From Ignavibacteria bacterium UBA2333 (GTDB taxonomy: Bacteria; Bacteroidota; Ignavibacteria; Kapaibacteriales; Kapaibacteriaceae), in the NCBI GenBank assembly GCA_002344895.1, contig DDUR01000078.1:1-19707 (forward strand): DNA of 19,707 nucleotides, given 5' to 3'. Below the pieces are notes generated by a model. It did not search any database and was not told the origin of the DNA. It saw only the letters and a program-made list of their open reading frames with translations. Below, piece after piece: positions 7,801 through 15,907 of this stretch (position 1 is its first letter; every line of letters starts with the position of its first letter). Position numbers and translations under genes: made by a program.

Positions 7801-9894
7801 CCGCAGTTTTTTACGTGGACATCGAAGTACTCACCGACGGGAACGTTCCCGTATGCAATTCCGCCGAATTCACGCGATACGATAACGATTCGGTTCTGTC
7901 CGAATACACCAGCCGAAGACAGCCTTGTTGATGTTCGTGCAGCACTTCGAATCCGTGCACGTGGATCACAATGGACGGCGGATCTTGAGACCTTCCTTAG
8001 CGGAAAACGATCGATGACGTTTAAGCCGGGGCCGATCCTTGTACAGTTTCCTCCGGGGCCAATTGACACCGTAAGCCAGGCACCACGAACGGTGACGATT
8101 CGTATACCAAACTTTATTCAGAACCCTTCACAGGACGTTGTTGTCATTGATAGTGTGACGTTTGAACCAAATGAACGAGTCTTCTTTGTCGAACAGCCCA
8201 CAACGTGGCCGCAAACGGTCCGTCCGGGAGACTCGCTTCAGATTAACATTAACCAACGTCCACGGGCACCACGTGACTACGTAGCACGAATGGTGATTCA
8301 TTACAGCAAACCTTGTGTTGGAAAGGATACAACGGTCCTTGTTCGAGGAGCAGGGTATGCGCAGGCAAAGGGACTGATGTTCACCTTCGATCCTGCACGT
8401 CAGACTGTTGACACATTTGCTATGGTCTCATGTGATACACTCGAAGTGCCGATACGATCAAGTATTGTTATCGATGCCTCGGTTGTTGACATTGATTTGC
8501 GTGTTGACTTTGATACAACACAGCTGCGGCTGCTCGACGTTGTATCCCCACTCCTTAGCGGTACATGTACGTCGGCAACAGGCGGCTTAACATTTACACC
8601 TTCGTTTACGATTGCCCCTTCACCCTACGGTGGATATGCCCTGGAACTCAAAAATGTCTGCGGGATCGACTCGCTCACGCCATTTGTCTACCTACGATTT
8701 GTGACGGTCGCAAATAATCGAGCCGACTCACCGATCACGATAGACAGTATCAACTTTGACACCGAAGACGTGATCCTGTATCGACTCGTTGCGACAGGTG
8801 ATGAAGGGCGCATTCTTGCTCTCAAATCGGAAATCAGTATCCCTTCAGCAGTAGCGTTTGACTCCGTACGAATTCTTGACTGCCTTGAGAGGACAGTAAC
8901 CGTGTTTAATACCGGTGACGTTGCAAATACGGTTGACGTGTTACTTGATCTGCCGACATATACAACGGTGGTAGGAAGCGTACCGCCACCAGGTGATAGT
9001 ATTCGACCTGGTGACTCTGCCGTGGTGACGCTGAGATTCTGTCCGAAAACAGAGCGCAGTATCGACACGTCAGTCATTGGTGTGAGCTCATCACCGTGTG
9101 ATACACGCGATACCACGACTGTGACAGGTTATGGTTATGCGCCTGAGTTGCCATTGTCGATGGCGGTCTTAAAGTCATTCTACGTATTAACAGACACGTT
9201 AGGTGGTGCGATAGGAGACACGATTGTTTTGTCGGTCTTCCTCGAAAAGGACATATCGGCCACATACGGAGGTGTGACGTACTGGCTCAACGGCCTTTCA
9301 TTTGACGTAGACCTGCAATACAATGGCCGTGCTCTGAAGTACATCGATGCACCATTATTGTCTGAGTCGGCAACAACGGCTGTGAATGTTGCACCCGGTT
9401 CTATTCGACTCGAAACACGCAGTGCGGATACCGTTATGGCAGGAGAGTTTGCCCAACTACGGTTCCTTGTTACCGTACCGGATACGGCCGACAACATGAT
9501 GAATGTTACCACCGGTGCGTTCACGACGGATTCATTGGCCTTCCTCGACGTTGTACCATCGGGACTCGCCACTCCATTTGTGATTACCGGTACGTGTAAC
9601 ATCACTGTTGTGAAGTTTACATCTGTTGGTGCACCAACCGTAACACTTCGTCCTAATCCTGTTGTTGACGATGCGGAACTATCATTCCGTATACAGGAGA
9701 CGGTTCCTGCAACCGCCGTTCTCGTTAATCAGCATGGCGCTGTTGTTCGGTCCGTACTTGACGGTTCCTTAACACTTTCAGGTGGAGAGTATTCCGTCCG
9801 GTTCACCACATCCGACCTGCCATCCGGGGTGTATCACCTTCGGTTCCAGGCTGGCGTTGTTGATTCCGTTATCCCGTTTGTCATTGTAAAGTAA
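4846..9894 (+). CDS. Giant secreted LamG / ASH-repeat (choice-of-anchor D-like) protein with T9SS sorting domain
   Basis: A 1682-residue exported protein. Residues 1-27 are a signal peptide ending ALAQ. Residues ~50-235 form a LamG/concanavalin-like domain (LTVEMWVKTD, FGRWAHVAAIFDG, RLYIDGRP, GMIDEIRVWERAL). From ~285 to ~1190 there is a chain of Ig-like ASH/HYDIN-type domains, recognised by repeats of the pattern DFGNVIVGQQRTINIVARN (about 625-645), IPPGDSTSIPVTFRP and similar. Around 1210-1380 and 1475-1600 the sequence (VDFDTTQLRLLDVVSP; LSFDVDLQYNGRALKYIDA) is reminiscent of cohesin-like domains, a weaker call. A further ASH unit lies between them. The last ~80 residues (LRPNPVVDDAELSF ... 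LPSGVYHLRF) are a type-A sorting domain. Many Cys recur as CxxR/C pairs, so disulfides are likely. Role inferred as an adhesin or scaffold on the cell surface. The frame is open back to 4597, but signal peptide and SD favour 4846. Confidence 0.9.
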   Translation: MRASARFRALFLVVCTCILPSLTALAQFPAQCDARKECIFNAVQTTVSSGRGAHFIEVSNQPIRPRQTALTVEMWVKTDAQAGKRIFLGGLWGPNRDANDVWVLYIDENNQLTFEVNADGSMQGQADNTIVRASASSLFGRWAHVAAIFDGASQSVRLYIDGRPAAGPVTNPAFPVSNLKPLSRPDLTTQFGSCNAIADNENLYRTFRGMIDEIRVWERALTDQEVLCQKDRSLNGNEAGLRLYYRCNEAVDNVVQICDATGNGFAGLLRAGARNVRSDRTAPRTLVVTPSSVTDELRCDSTKSWTFTITDTSICGSTATVRMRGPEAALFNVAPTNLTLVPGQPVTVTVTYSGTTIGPFVDTLEIRPTNRCGLPNTFVKLDLKRTTQVGISRSSVLFDTLFVGCRDKAFIDSTVTICNTSDVLGQPAPLTIQSATTRDPQAFRVISPTLPLTLAPGQCTTLVIRSFVMDTTNDYRDTLVVRTSDVCQRAPLIIALTGRTQEVILLQNSGGGRLPDTLRFNPTCPGQLSSPRYYTWQNITLTPIDIDTIIIPKDFTHYRVNYPFRLNPRTGYPPLAIRFRPRNPGVVFDSVVIRTRIQGCTIERVFYVTGRGLDNKVEWSVNNVVDFGNVIVGQQRTINIVARNTSQFDTLNVSLYVERGEAFTLLAGTGRRIPPGDSTSIPVTFRPIDSLEYIDRLCLFETRCYTVDCIPLRGKGVLETFRFQPLVMETQNVIACRERNDSVYIVNMTNVDQTITNVNFVNPSGRFIAVSPTTYPISSLTIRRGDSAKFVLTYRPNDVTQDRADRAFLQYKSADNKDWQVQLIGTSATPRVFVTSYTAFGTVEVGDRRVQTLVVENTSSLPMLIDSLTIGTGFTILSTSRTLPLTLQPRDSIAVEVEFAPTAATTYNAELTAWSSAPCVVRGSGDLNGKGVIIRLQNALSLVNFGFVRPCECADRVVELVNASLVFDMTIDSLLIDATGIPGGKPQFFTWTSKYSPTGTFPYAIPPNSRDTITIRFCPNTPAEDSLVDVRAALRIRARGSQWTADLETFLSGKRSMTFKPGPILVQFPPGPIDTVSQAPRTVTIRIPNFIQNPSQDVVVIDSVTFEPNERVFFVEQPTTWPQTVRPGDSLQININQRPRAPRDYVARMVIHYSKPCVGKDTTVLVRGAGYAQAKGLMFTFDPARQTVDTFAMVSCDTLEVPIRSSIVIDASVVDIDLRVDFDTTQLRLLDVVSPLLSGTCTSATGGLTFTPSFTIAPSPYGGYALELKNVCGIDSLTPFVYLRFVTVANNRADSPITIDSINFDTEDVILYRLVATGDEGRILALKSEISIPSAVAFDSVRILDCLERTVTVFNTGDVANTVDVLLDLPTYTTVVGSVPPPGDSIRPGDSAVVTLRFCPKTERSIDTSVIGVSSSPCDTRDTTTVTGYGYAPELPLSMAVLKSFYVLTDTLGGAIGDTIVLSVFLEKDISATYGGVTYWLNGLSFDVDLQYNGRALKYIDAPLLSESATTAVNVAPGSIRLETRSADTVMAGEFAQLRFLVTVPDTADNMMNVTTGAFTTDSLAFLDVVPSGLATPFVITGTCNITVVKFTSVGAPTVTLRPNPVVDDAELSFRIQETVPATAVLVNQHGAVVRSVLDGSLTLSGGEYSVRFTTSDLPSGVYHLRFQAGVVDSVIPFVIVK

Positions 9895-9898
9895 GATC

Positions 9899-11062
9899 GT
9901 GATTGACTGTCTTGTGCTCGGCGCCGGAGCAGCCGGACTGATGTGTGCTGCAACGGCAGCAGCAACAGGTCGTCGGGTTGTTCTCATTGATCACAATGAT
10001 GCACCCGGTAAGAAGATCCGCATCAGTGGCGGAGGCCGGTGCAACTTTACGAACGTGGGTACAACATGGAAGAACTTTGTGTCGCAGAATCCGGAGTTTG
10101 CTCGTAGTGCTTTGTCACAATATGAACCGCAGGACTTCATCGAACTTGTGAATTCGTATGGAATTCGCTGGCATGAAAAGAAGTTAGGTCAACTATTCTG
10201 TGATGATTCCGCTCAGCAGATTATCTCCATGCTTGTTACAGAATGTGAACGTGCTGGTGTAAAGATTCATCTTTCCACGTCTGTTCGCGAGGTAACTGGC
10301 TCAGATCCATTCTCCGTTGTGCTTCAGGATAACACCGTGCTCACAACGCAGAATGTTGTCGTTGCAACAGGTGGACTTTCGATTCCTAAACTAGGAGCAT
10401 CAGATCTGGGCTATTCCATTGCTGCTCATTATGGAATTGCCATCGTACCAACTGCTCCAGCACTCGTACCGTTCCTGCTTGCTGGACAGCCCCATTCGCC
10501 CCTTGCCGGAGTATCCGTCGAGACAATCACATCCTGTGGTGGAGTGGCATTTGAGGAGAATGTACTCTTTACTCATCGAGGTGTGAGTGGACCTGCAATT
10601 CTTCAGATTTCGTCGTACTGGAATCCAGGCGACTCTGTTGAGATGGATCTTTTGCCGCACGTAACGTTTGATGATGTCTTTTCCGATCTGTCCGGTGACA
10701 AACGGTTTGTCTCGACAGTGCTGTCAACGGTTGTACCTTCACGCCTGGCCGATGTTGTTTGTGGTACCCTAAGAGACAAACCTGTCAACAGTGTAGGACG
10801 TCGCGAATTAGTGGAATTGTTTGACAGGCTGCAGGCCTGGCAGATCAGCCCGACAGGAACGGAAGGTTATGCAAAGGCCGAGGTAACGCGAGGTGGAGTA
10901 AGTACTGCAGAATTATCGCAGAAAACGATGGAGAGTAAGAAGGTACGTGGACTGTACTTTATTGGCGAGGTTGTTGACGTAACGGGTTGGTTAGGTGGGT
11001 ATAATTTTCAGTGGGCGTGGTCATCAGCCGTTGCGGCTGGACGTAACCTGCAGTTGATGTGA
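9899..11062 (+). CDS. HI0933/YhiN-family FAD-dependent oxidoreductase
   Basis: A 387-residue cytoplasmic flavoprotein of the HI0933 family (also labelled aminoacetone-oxidase-like or NAD(P)/FAD-dependent oxidoreductase); its physiological substrate is not settled. The Rossmann dinucleotide motif LGAGAAG is at 7-13, directly at the N-terminus. The family hallmark RISGGGRCNFTN is at 41-52, VVVATGGLSIPKLGASDLGY lies near 155-180, and the C-terminal FAD-contacting segment reads GLYFIGEVVDVTGWLGGYNFQ. Length is close to the usual ~400. The start is GTG at 9899, four bases after the stop of the giant surface protein, so the two may be co-transcribed, although no functional link is obvious. Its last 39 bases overlap the 3' end of the convergent helicase gene. 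Confidence 0.92.
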   Translation: MIDCLVLGAGAAGLMCAATAAATGRRVVLIDHNDAPGKKIRISGGGRCNFTNVGTTWKNFVSQNPEFARSALSQYEPQDFIELVNSYGIRWHEKKLGQLFCDDSAQQIISMLVTECERAGVKIHLSTSVREVTGSDPFSVVLQDNTVLTTQNVVVATGGLSIPKLGASDLGYSIAAHYGIAIVPTAPALVPFLLAGQPHSPLAGVSVETITSCGGVAFEENVLFTHRGVSGPAILQISSYWNPGDSVEMDLLPHVTFDDVFSDLSGDKRFVSTVLSTVVPSRLADVVCGTLRDKPVNSVGRRELVELFDRLQAWQISPTGTEGYAKAEVTRGGVSTAELSQKTMESKKVRGLYFIGEVVDVTGWLGGYNFQWAWSSAVAAGRNLQLM

Positions 11063-14000
11063 CCGACGCTGACGTCGCTCAATGGTGGTGACGAGAGCGC
11101 TGGTAAGTAACGCTTGTAATCGCTCCAGGTCATTCCGTGTGAAAGTAGTTGTATAAACCCACTCACCACCACTCGTGTTAAGACCTGTTTCTGCACGTTT
11201 TGTAAAGAGTAAACGGCAGTTAACTGTCTGAACCTGGCGAGACTTTGTCAATACGATGTATGCATACGCTGCCAGCTGGAGCTCATATGGTTGAGCGGCA
11301 GATTGCAGTGATACCGAATCGGAAAGAGCCGTCGTCTTCCAATCCCAAACTTCAAACGTTGTTGAATCGGTTGGGAAGACAACGTCCATTGTGCCTTGAA
11401 GGACAGAGTCACCTAAGGGAACAAGTAATGATTGCTCAATATGTTCTGGTTGAATATATGGTCGATGCGTTACGACGATCTGCGACTCCAGAACACGTCG
11501 AATCTCATGTTCTGCAAGATCACGCACCGACGAGGTAGGGGCATGTAGACGAAGTGCCTCCGTGAGTACATCAACATCATCTGAAGTTTCTTGTGACGAT
11601 GTTAACACATCTTGCAGGACGGCATGTATCAGTGTGCCGTACGCCGGCCCGTGATCAGGCCGTGCGTCACCATCAGGCCGAAACTCTGGTTCATCTACTC
11701 GAAGTACTGGAGGCAGTAGATCCGTGGCATTGACAACATCAAGGCGGGCCGCCTCTGCCCGAATACCTCGCAGGTCAACGACGGTACGAGACTGCTGTGA
11801 GGGTGGTGTCCATCGTTCAATGACCGTCGACATTTCGTCAAAGCGTCGAACCGACGGGGGCATCGTATCTATCCATGGTCGGAGCAGGGCAGCAATCCCG
11901 CGGAGTGATGATTCTTCGGGCTCTGCATCTGCCTTCTTCGGTTTTCTCAGATACCGTGGAAGATTTATGATGAGATGATCTGCAGCCCGCGTAAGCCCAA
12001 CGTAGAGGAGCCGACGATCTTCTGAACGATCTCGTCGCTGCGCCGTCATCGTATTACAAACACGTGTAATCCCTGCGATGTCAACACCACTCTCACTATC
12101 AAGCGGAAACTCAACTTGTGGAAGGTGCCATGTGACACCGATGTTACCAAGGGTGTAAATAGGAGGTTTACCACCACCATTATTCAAGTTTGCCAGGACT
12201 ACGACGGGAAACTCAAGACCCTTGGCAGAATGAAACGTCATGATACGAACTGCATCGTGTTCCGTCGCAACACTTCGTTCTGATTCCGTATCGGTATCAT
12301 CTGGTACGGAAAGTGCAGTCACGACAGCTCGTAGAGAAGCTCCAAGATCGCGTTCCGTGGTGCGAATGATGTCAAACACCTTCTCCATGTTCGCATATAT
12401 CCGCTCTCGTTGTCTGTCCTCGGAAATTGTATCGTACCAACCACATCGAAGTAGTGTTCTCTGTAAAGCAATGGATGCTGGAAGCGTAGCAAAATCGCGG
12501 AGACAGGCATCAAGTAGGTCAACAACTGAACGAAGTTGTTTGTCCGTCTTGGCCTGACGACGCAGTCGTTCATCGTAGGAATCGGACGACGATGGATCAA
12601 TTAGTTGAGTAATCGCAACATCGTTGACCATGAAGTATGGTCCACGAAGTACAGAGAGCAGCGCTAGATTGTCGTCCCGATCCAGACAATACCGAATCAT
12701 CATGCAGGCGTCAACAACTTCCGGGCGTGAGAAGAACTCGCGGCCACTCGTCAGACGATACGGTATGCCGTATTCACGCAATGCAGTTGCCATTGACATA
12801 ATACCGGGTGCAGTGCGACATAAAATCGCAATGTCACCGGGCTGAACCAGACGTACTGTTTCAGCACTGTCTTCGACATAAATAGGATCAGTTCCTTGAA
12901 GCGCTTCATAGATACGTCGTGCTACCACAACGTATTCTTCGTTCAGATCGGCCTGGAGTGCGGGATCATCACCTTCTGACTCATCGTTCGAAACAGACTT
13001 CAGAATGGTCTGCCGAAGTACTTCAACACATCCAGTCATCTGAGCTGCTTGTGTTGTCCTACCACCAGTGAGGTTAACATAGTCCGAGTCATACTCCGAC
13101 TCCTGGATGAAGATCTTAGAGCAGATGTCGTTGACAATTGGCACGATATTCGGAGACATTCGAAAGGACTCAGGCAGAACGACGAGTCCATCTGTTTCCG
13201 CACGCTCACGTCGGTTTGCCTCAACGATGTCGGCTGTCACATCTCGAAAGAGTCGTACATCCGCAAATCGAAAGCCATAGATACTTTGTTTGTCATCACC
13301 AACGATGTAGACGTTTGGCCCAGTCGTTTCACCGCGGAGTCTTGGAGCTAGTTGCCGTACGATCTCATATTGAACAGCATTTGTATCCTGAAACTCATCA
13401 ATCATGATCCATTGAACCGTCCGGTGTATATCCTGAAGAGTTTCATCATCTCGTAACAGTTCAACCGTCAAGGCCATCATATCATCAACGTCAAGGACCT
13501 GTCGACGACGTTTCTCATCTGCATACCGTATTGATGCGTTGTGTGCAAGATCTAGGACTATTCGTGATACTCGCTGATGATGCTTAACCTCATGAACAAC
13601 GTCGTCAATAGACGTCCACGCCTTCAGCGTCTCCCAAACTGACGTTGAAAGGGCGGGTTTAGCAACATCCTTAAAACTAAACTTTCTACCGTTTACAGCT
13701 CCAGCATTCGTCAGAATCGGAGAGAGTATGCTCACAACGGACCGTAGAGGGTCCTTACTCGACAAGCGTCCGTCAAGTACAGCAAGTGCCTCGTCGAACG
13801 TTGTTCCTAACACACCAAACTTTATCGGATCGATGTTCGCGATTTCCCGAGCAACAAGTGTTGCGCTGAACACTTCGTCGCGGACAACAGCTCGAATGGA
13901 ATCGTGAACTGCTCTAGCTGCATCGTAGGGATCTGAGTACTTCGACGCTGCGGTCGAGACGGCTATGCGTTCTTCTGAAGAACGTAACAATGACGTTACG

Positions 14001-14518
14001 GCAGATTGAAAGGCCGTAACACCGATATCGTCGATAACCGATAACACATCCTCAGCAGTTGGCGACCGTAGTGCTTCGGAGACAGTGTCGGCCAGTGCTT
14101 GCTGTTGCAGCATACGAGCCGTGCGCTCATGCAGGTCACCCTTTGTAACGTCAACACCCGTCGTACGGGCATACTTCTGCAACAAACCAGAACAAAAGCT
14201 GTGAATTGTTGATATCCTTGCCGAGCCAATGGATGCGAGTAAGTGCTGAGCACGGCGACGATGTTCGGCCGGTATAGAAGACCCGGCCAGGATTGCCTGT
14301 ACTCGAATCTTCATCTCGGCTGCTGCCTTCTTCGTAAACGTCATTGCCACGACGCTGTCAATCGACAGTTCAGGATGCTCAAGGAGTATACGAACGAATC
14401 GTTCTGTTAGAACGCCCGTTTTTCCAGCACCAGCATTTGCGTGAACGGCAAGATGAGCTGTCGTATCAAGGGCTGCCTGCTGTTGTGGCGTAAATGGTCG
14501 GCCCGAATAAATAGTCAT
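11024..14518 (-). CDS. AddA/RecB-like UvrD-family helicase-nuclease
   Basis: A 1164-residue ATP-dependent DNA helicase fused to a RecB-type nuclease, expected to process double-strand DNA ends for recombination repair. Helicase motifs in order: Q-motif FTPQQQAAL (9-17), Walker A NAGAGKT (28-34, K33), TFTKKAAAEM (60-69), Walker B DEFQD (374-378), VGDDKQSIYGFR (406-417), TFHSAKGLEFPVVV (761-774) and LLYVGLTRA (837-845). The PD-(D/E)XK nuclease follows near 955-1095: GTLIHAVLQ (H965), GTMDVVF (D1045), DWK (D1059, K1061), then YELQLAAY. All key residues appear present. The length matches AddA. No AddB- or RecC-like partner is in the window. The start ATG shares four bases (ATGA) with the stop of the M16 gene upstream, implying coupled translation. 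The addA symbol is not assigned because the partner gene that would confirm it is not visible. Confidence 0.9.
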   Translation of the reverse strand: MTIYSGRPFTPQQQAALDTTAHLAVHANAGAGKTGVLTERFVRILLEHPELSIDSVVAMTFTKKAAAEMKIRVQAILAGSSIPAEHRRRAQHLLASIGSARISTIHSFCSGLLQKYARTTGVDVTKGDLHERTARMLQQQALADTVSEALRSPTAEDVLSVIDDIGVTAFQSAVTSLLRSSEERIAVSTAASKYSDPYDAARAVHDSIRAVVRDEVFSATLVAREIANIDPIKFGVLGTTFDEALAVLDGRLSSKDPLRSVVSILSPILTNAGAVNGRKFSFKDVAKPALSTSVWETLKAWTSIDDVVHEVKHHQRVSRIVLDLAHNASIRYADEKRRRQVLDVDDMMALTVELLRDDETLQDIHRTVQWIMIDEFQDTNAVQYEIVRQLAPRLRGETTGPNVYIVGDDKQSIYGFRFADVRLFRDVTADIVEANRRERAETDGLVVLPESFRMSPNIVPIVNDICSKIFIQESEYDSDYVNLTGGRTTQAAQMTGCVEVLRQTILKSVSNDESEGDDPALQADLNEEYVVVARRIYEALQGTDPIYVEDSAETVRLVQPGDIAILCRTAPGIMSMATALREYGIPYRLTSGREFFSRPEVVDACMMIRYCLDRDDNLALLSVLRGPYFMVNDVAITQLIDPSSSDSYDERLRRQAKTDKQLRSVVDLLDACLRDFATLPASIALQRTLLRCGWYDTISEDRQRERIYANMEKVFDIIRTTERDLGASLRAVVTALSVPDDTDTESERSVATEHDAVRIMTFHSAKGLEFPVVVLANLNNGGGKPPIYTLGNIGVTWHLPQVEFPLDSESGVDIAGITRVCNTMTAQRRDRSEDRRLLYVGLTRAADHLIINLPRYLRKPKKADAEPEESSLRGIAALLRPWIDTMPPSVRRFDEMSTVIERWTPPSQQSRTVVDLRGIRAEAARLDVVNATDLLPPVLRVDEPEFRPDGDARPDHGPAYGTLIHAVLQDVLTSSQETSDDVDVLTEALRLHAPTSSVRDLAEHEIRRVLESQIVVTHRPYIQPEHIEQSLLVPLGDSVLQGTMDVVFPTDSTTFEVWDWKTTALSDSVSLQSAAQPYELQLAAYAYIVLTKSRQVQTVNCRLLFTKRAETGLNTSGGEWVYTTTFTRNDLERLQALLTSALVTTIERRQRRSHQLQVTSSRNG

Positions 14519-15783
14519 CGCTCATCACCGGATGGTAACAACATACAATGTCCCCATGTTGATGGATCACAGAGCTCATGTGCAAGTCGCCGTACATCGT
14601 CTGCCGTCACTGCTTCCAGTCGTTGAATCGACAAGAATGGATCTTCGGGGGCCCCTTCGTCGACGAGCCCCTTACCAGCCATTGACATTCGCGACGATAG
14701 GGACTCGAGAGACATGATTCGCGAGGCGCGTAGTTGCTGACGGGCACGCTGGAGTTCACGATCCGTGACACCCTTGTCAACAAGTTTTGTAAGCTCTTCC
14801 GTAATGATGCCGTTTGTACGATCATACCGACGTTCATCAACACCGGCATAGATACTAAACACACCACAGTCCGCAAAAAGCTGCGTTTGCGAATAGATAG
14901 AGTACGCAAATCCCTTTGACTCTCGGACTCGAGTATTCAGTCGCGACGACATTCCGTCACCGAGAATCGTATTCAGTACCTGCAGAGCATACTTATCAGT
15001 ATGATGCAGGCCAAACGTTGGTCTCTGCCAAAGAATGTGAGCTTGCTGAACAGACTTACGGATTGTTACATCATGTGGTGGAAGAATGGTAGGGGGCTGG
15101 CGTCGGCTCTGCCGCCGCCTACGGGGCATTCCACCGAGTGTAGACTCAACAAGGGTGAGAACGTCATCGACGTTAACATTCCCTGCAACACAGACAATTA
15201 TGTTGCCGGAGACGTAGTGCTGATCATGAAAACGTTGAACGTCGGCCGTTTGTATGTGTGAGACTGACTCAACCGTACCCACGATGGGTGGAGCAAGCGG
15301 ATGATTACCAAAGAGTACCGTTTCTCCCAGATCGAAGATAAACTCTTCTGCTTCGTCCTCATAGGCCCGGATCTCCTCGGTAATGATATGACGTTCTTTT
15401 TCAACGTCAGAGTCTGTGTAGACAGGATCAATGACAAGTTCGGCTAGAGTACGAAACGATGATTCGAGATTGTCAACAAGTGTACGGACATAAAAACACG
15501 TCTCTTCCTTCGTTGTCCATGCATTGGCATATGCACCCACATCCTCAAAACGAGCGGCAATCTTCCGTGCCGTCATTGTCTTCGTTCTGCGGAACGCCAT
15601 GTGCTCTACAAAGTGGGCAACTCCGGCCTTACCGCGTGCTTCGTCACGCGTTCCGGTACGCACCCATATGCCCATAGCACAGGAGGCAACTGAGGGAACA
15701 CGGTCAACCACAACGGTAATACCATTGGAGAGTGTTGTTACAACGGGAGAATACGATGAGGCCGGGGCCGTAGCAGTCTTCAT
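14515..15783 (-). CDS. M16-family zinc metallopeptidase (insulinase/MPP-like)
   Basis: A 422-residue M16 peptidase, the usual length for single-subunit bacterial homologues of mitochondrial processing peptidase. The inverted zinc motif HFVEH is at 57-61 (H57, E60, H61) with the third ligand in EEIRAYEDEAE near E137. The C-terminal half has the family's RLNTRVRESKGFAYSIYS stretch. No signal peptide is seen, so it is likely cytoplasmic, though some relatives work in the periplasm. The frame remains open to 15945, but family alignment begins at LSNGITVVVDRVP, so the Met at 15783 is chosen; its SD is weak (GGTAG region). The upstream extension would overlap the divergent CHASE2 gene. It leads a two-gene unit with the AddA-like helicase (4-base overlap), an unusual pairing with no evident shared pathway. 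Confidence 0.9.
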   Translation of the reverse strand: MKTATAPASSYSPVVTTLSNGITVVVDRVPSVASCAMGIWVRTGTRDEARGKAGVAHFVEHMAFRRTKTMTARKIAARFEDVGAYANAWTTKEETCFYVRTLVDNLESSFRTLAELVIDPVYTDSDVEKERHIITEEIRAYEDEAEEFIFDLGETVLFGNHPLAPPIVGTVESVSHIQTADVQRFHDQHYVSGNIIVCVAGNVNVDDVLTLVESTLGGMPRRRRQSRRQPPTILPPHDVTIRKSVQQAHILWQRPTFGLHHTDKYALQVLNTILGDGMSSRLNTRVRESKGFAYSIYSQTQLFADCGVFSIYAGVDERRYDRTNGIITEELTKLVDKGVTDRELQRARQQLRASRIMSLESLSSRMSMAGKGLVDEGAPEDPFLSIQRLEAVTADDVRRLAHELCDPSTWGHCMLLPSGDER

Positions 15784-15831
15784 TACGGCAAATCTACCAA
15801 GGTCATCGTCGGCAGAGTGTGCCGGATCATC

Positions 15832-15885
15832 CAAACATCGAAAATGACAATTGGTTGTCCAGACGGCCCGCCGTAGCGATGTTTG
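15832..15885 (+). ncRNA. Potential three-way-junction structure in the divergent region
   Basis: A perfect 9-base closing stem (CAAACATCG 15832-15840 with CGATGTTTG 15877-15885) encloses two hairpins: GACAA/TTGTC (15846-15850/15855-15859, TTGG loop) and ACGG/CCGT (15863-15866/15871-15874). It sits between the M16 and CHASE2 starts, 12 bases before the ribosome site of CHASE2. It could be a 5' leader element, a cis-regulatory RNA or a palindromic operator. No known riboswitch class is recognised and no T-tract follows. The pairing is directly visible; that it is a functional RNA is inference. Confidence 0.4.
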
Positions 15886-15896
15886 TTGCGTTCCGT

Positions 15897-15903
15897 AAGG
15901 AGG
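15897..15903 (+). promoter_or_regulatory. Strong ribosome binding site for the CHASE2 gene
   Basis: AAGGAGG, four bases before the ATG at 15908. It is the strongest SD motif in the window and fixes the operon's first start. Confidence 0.75.
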
Positions 15904-15907
15904 ATCC

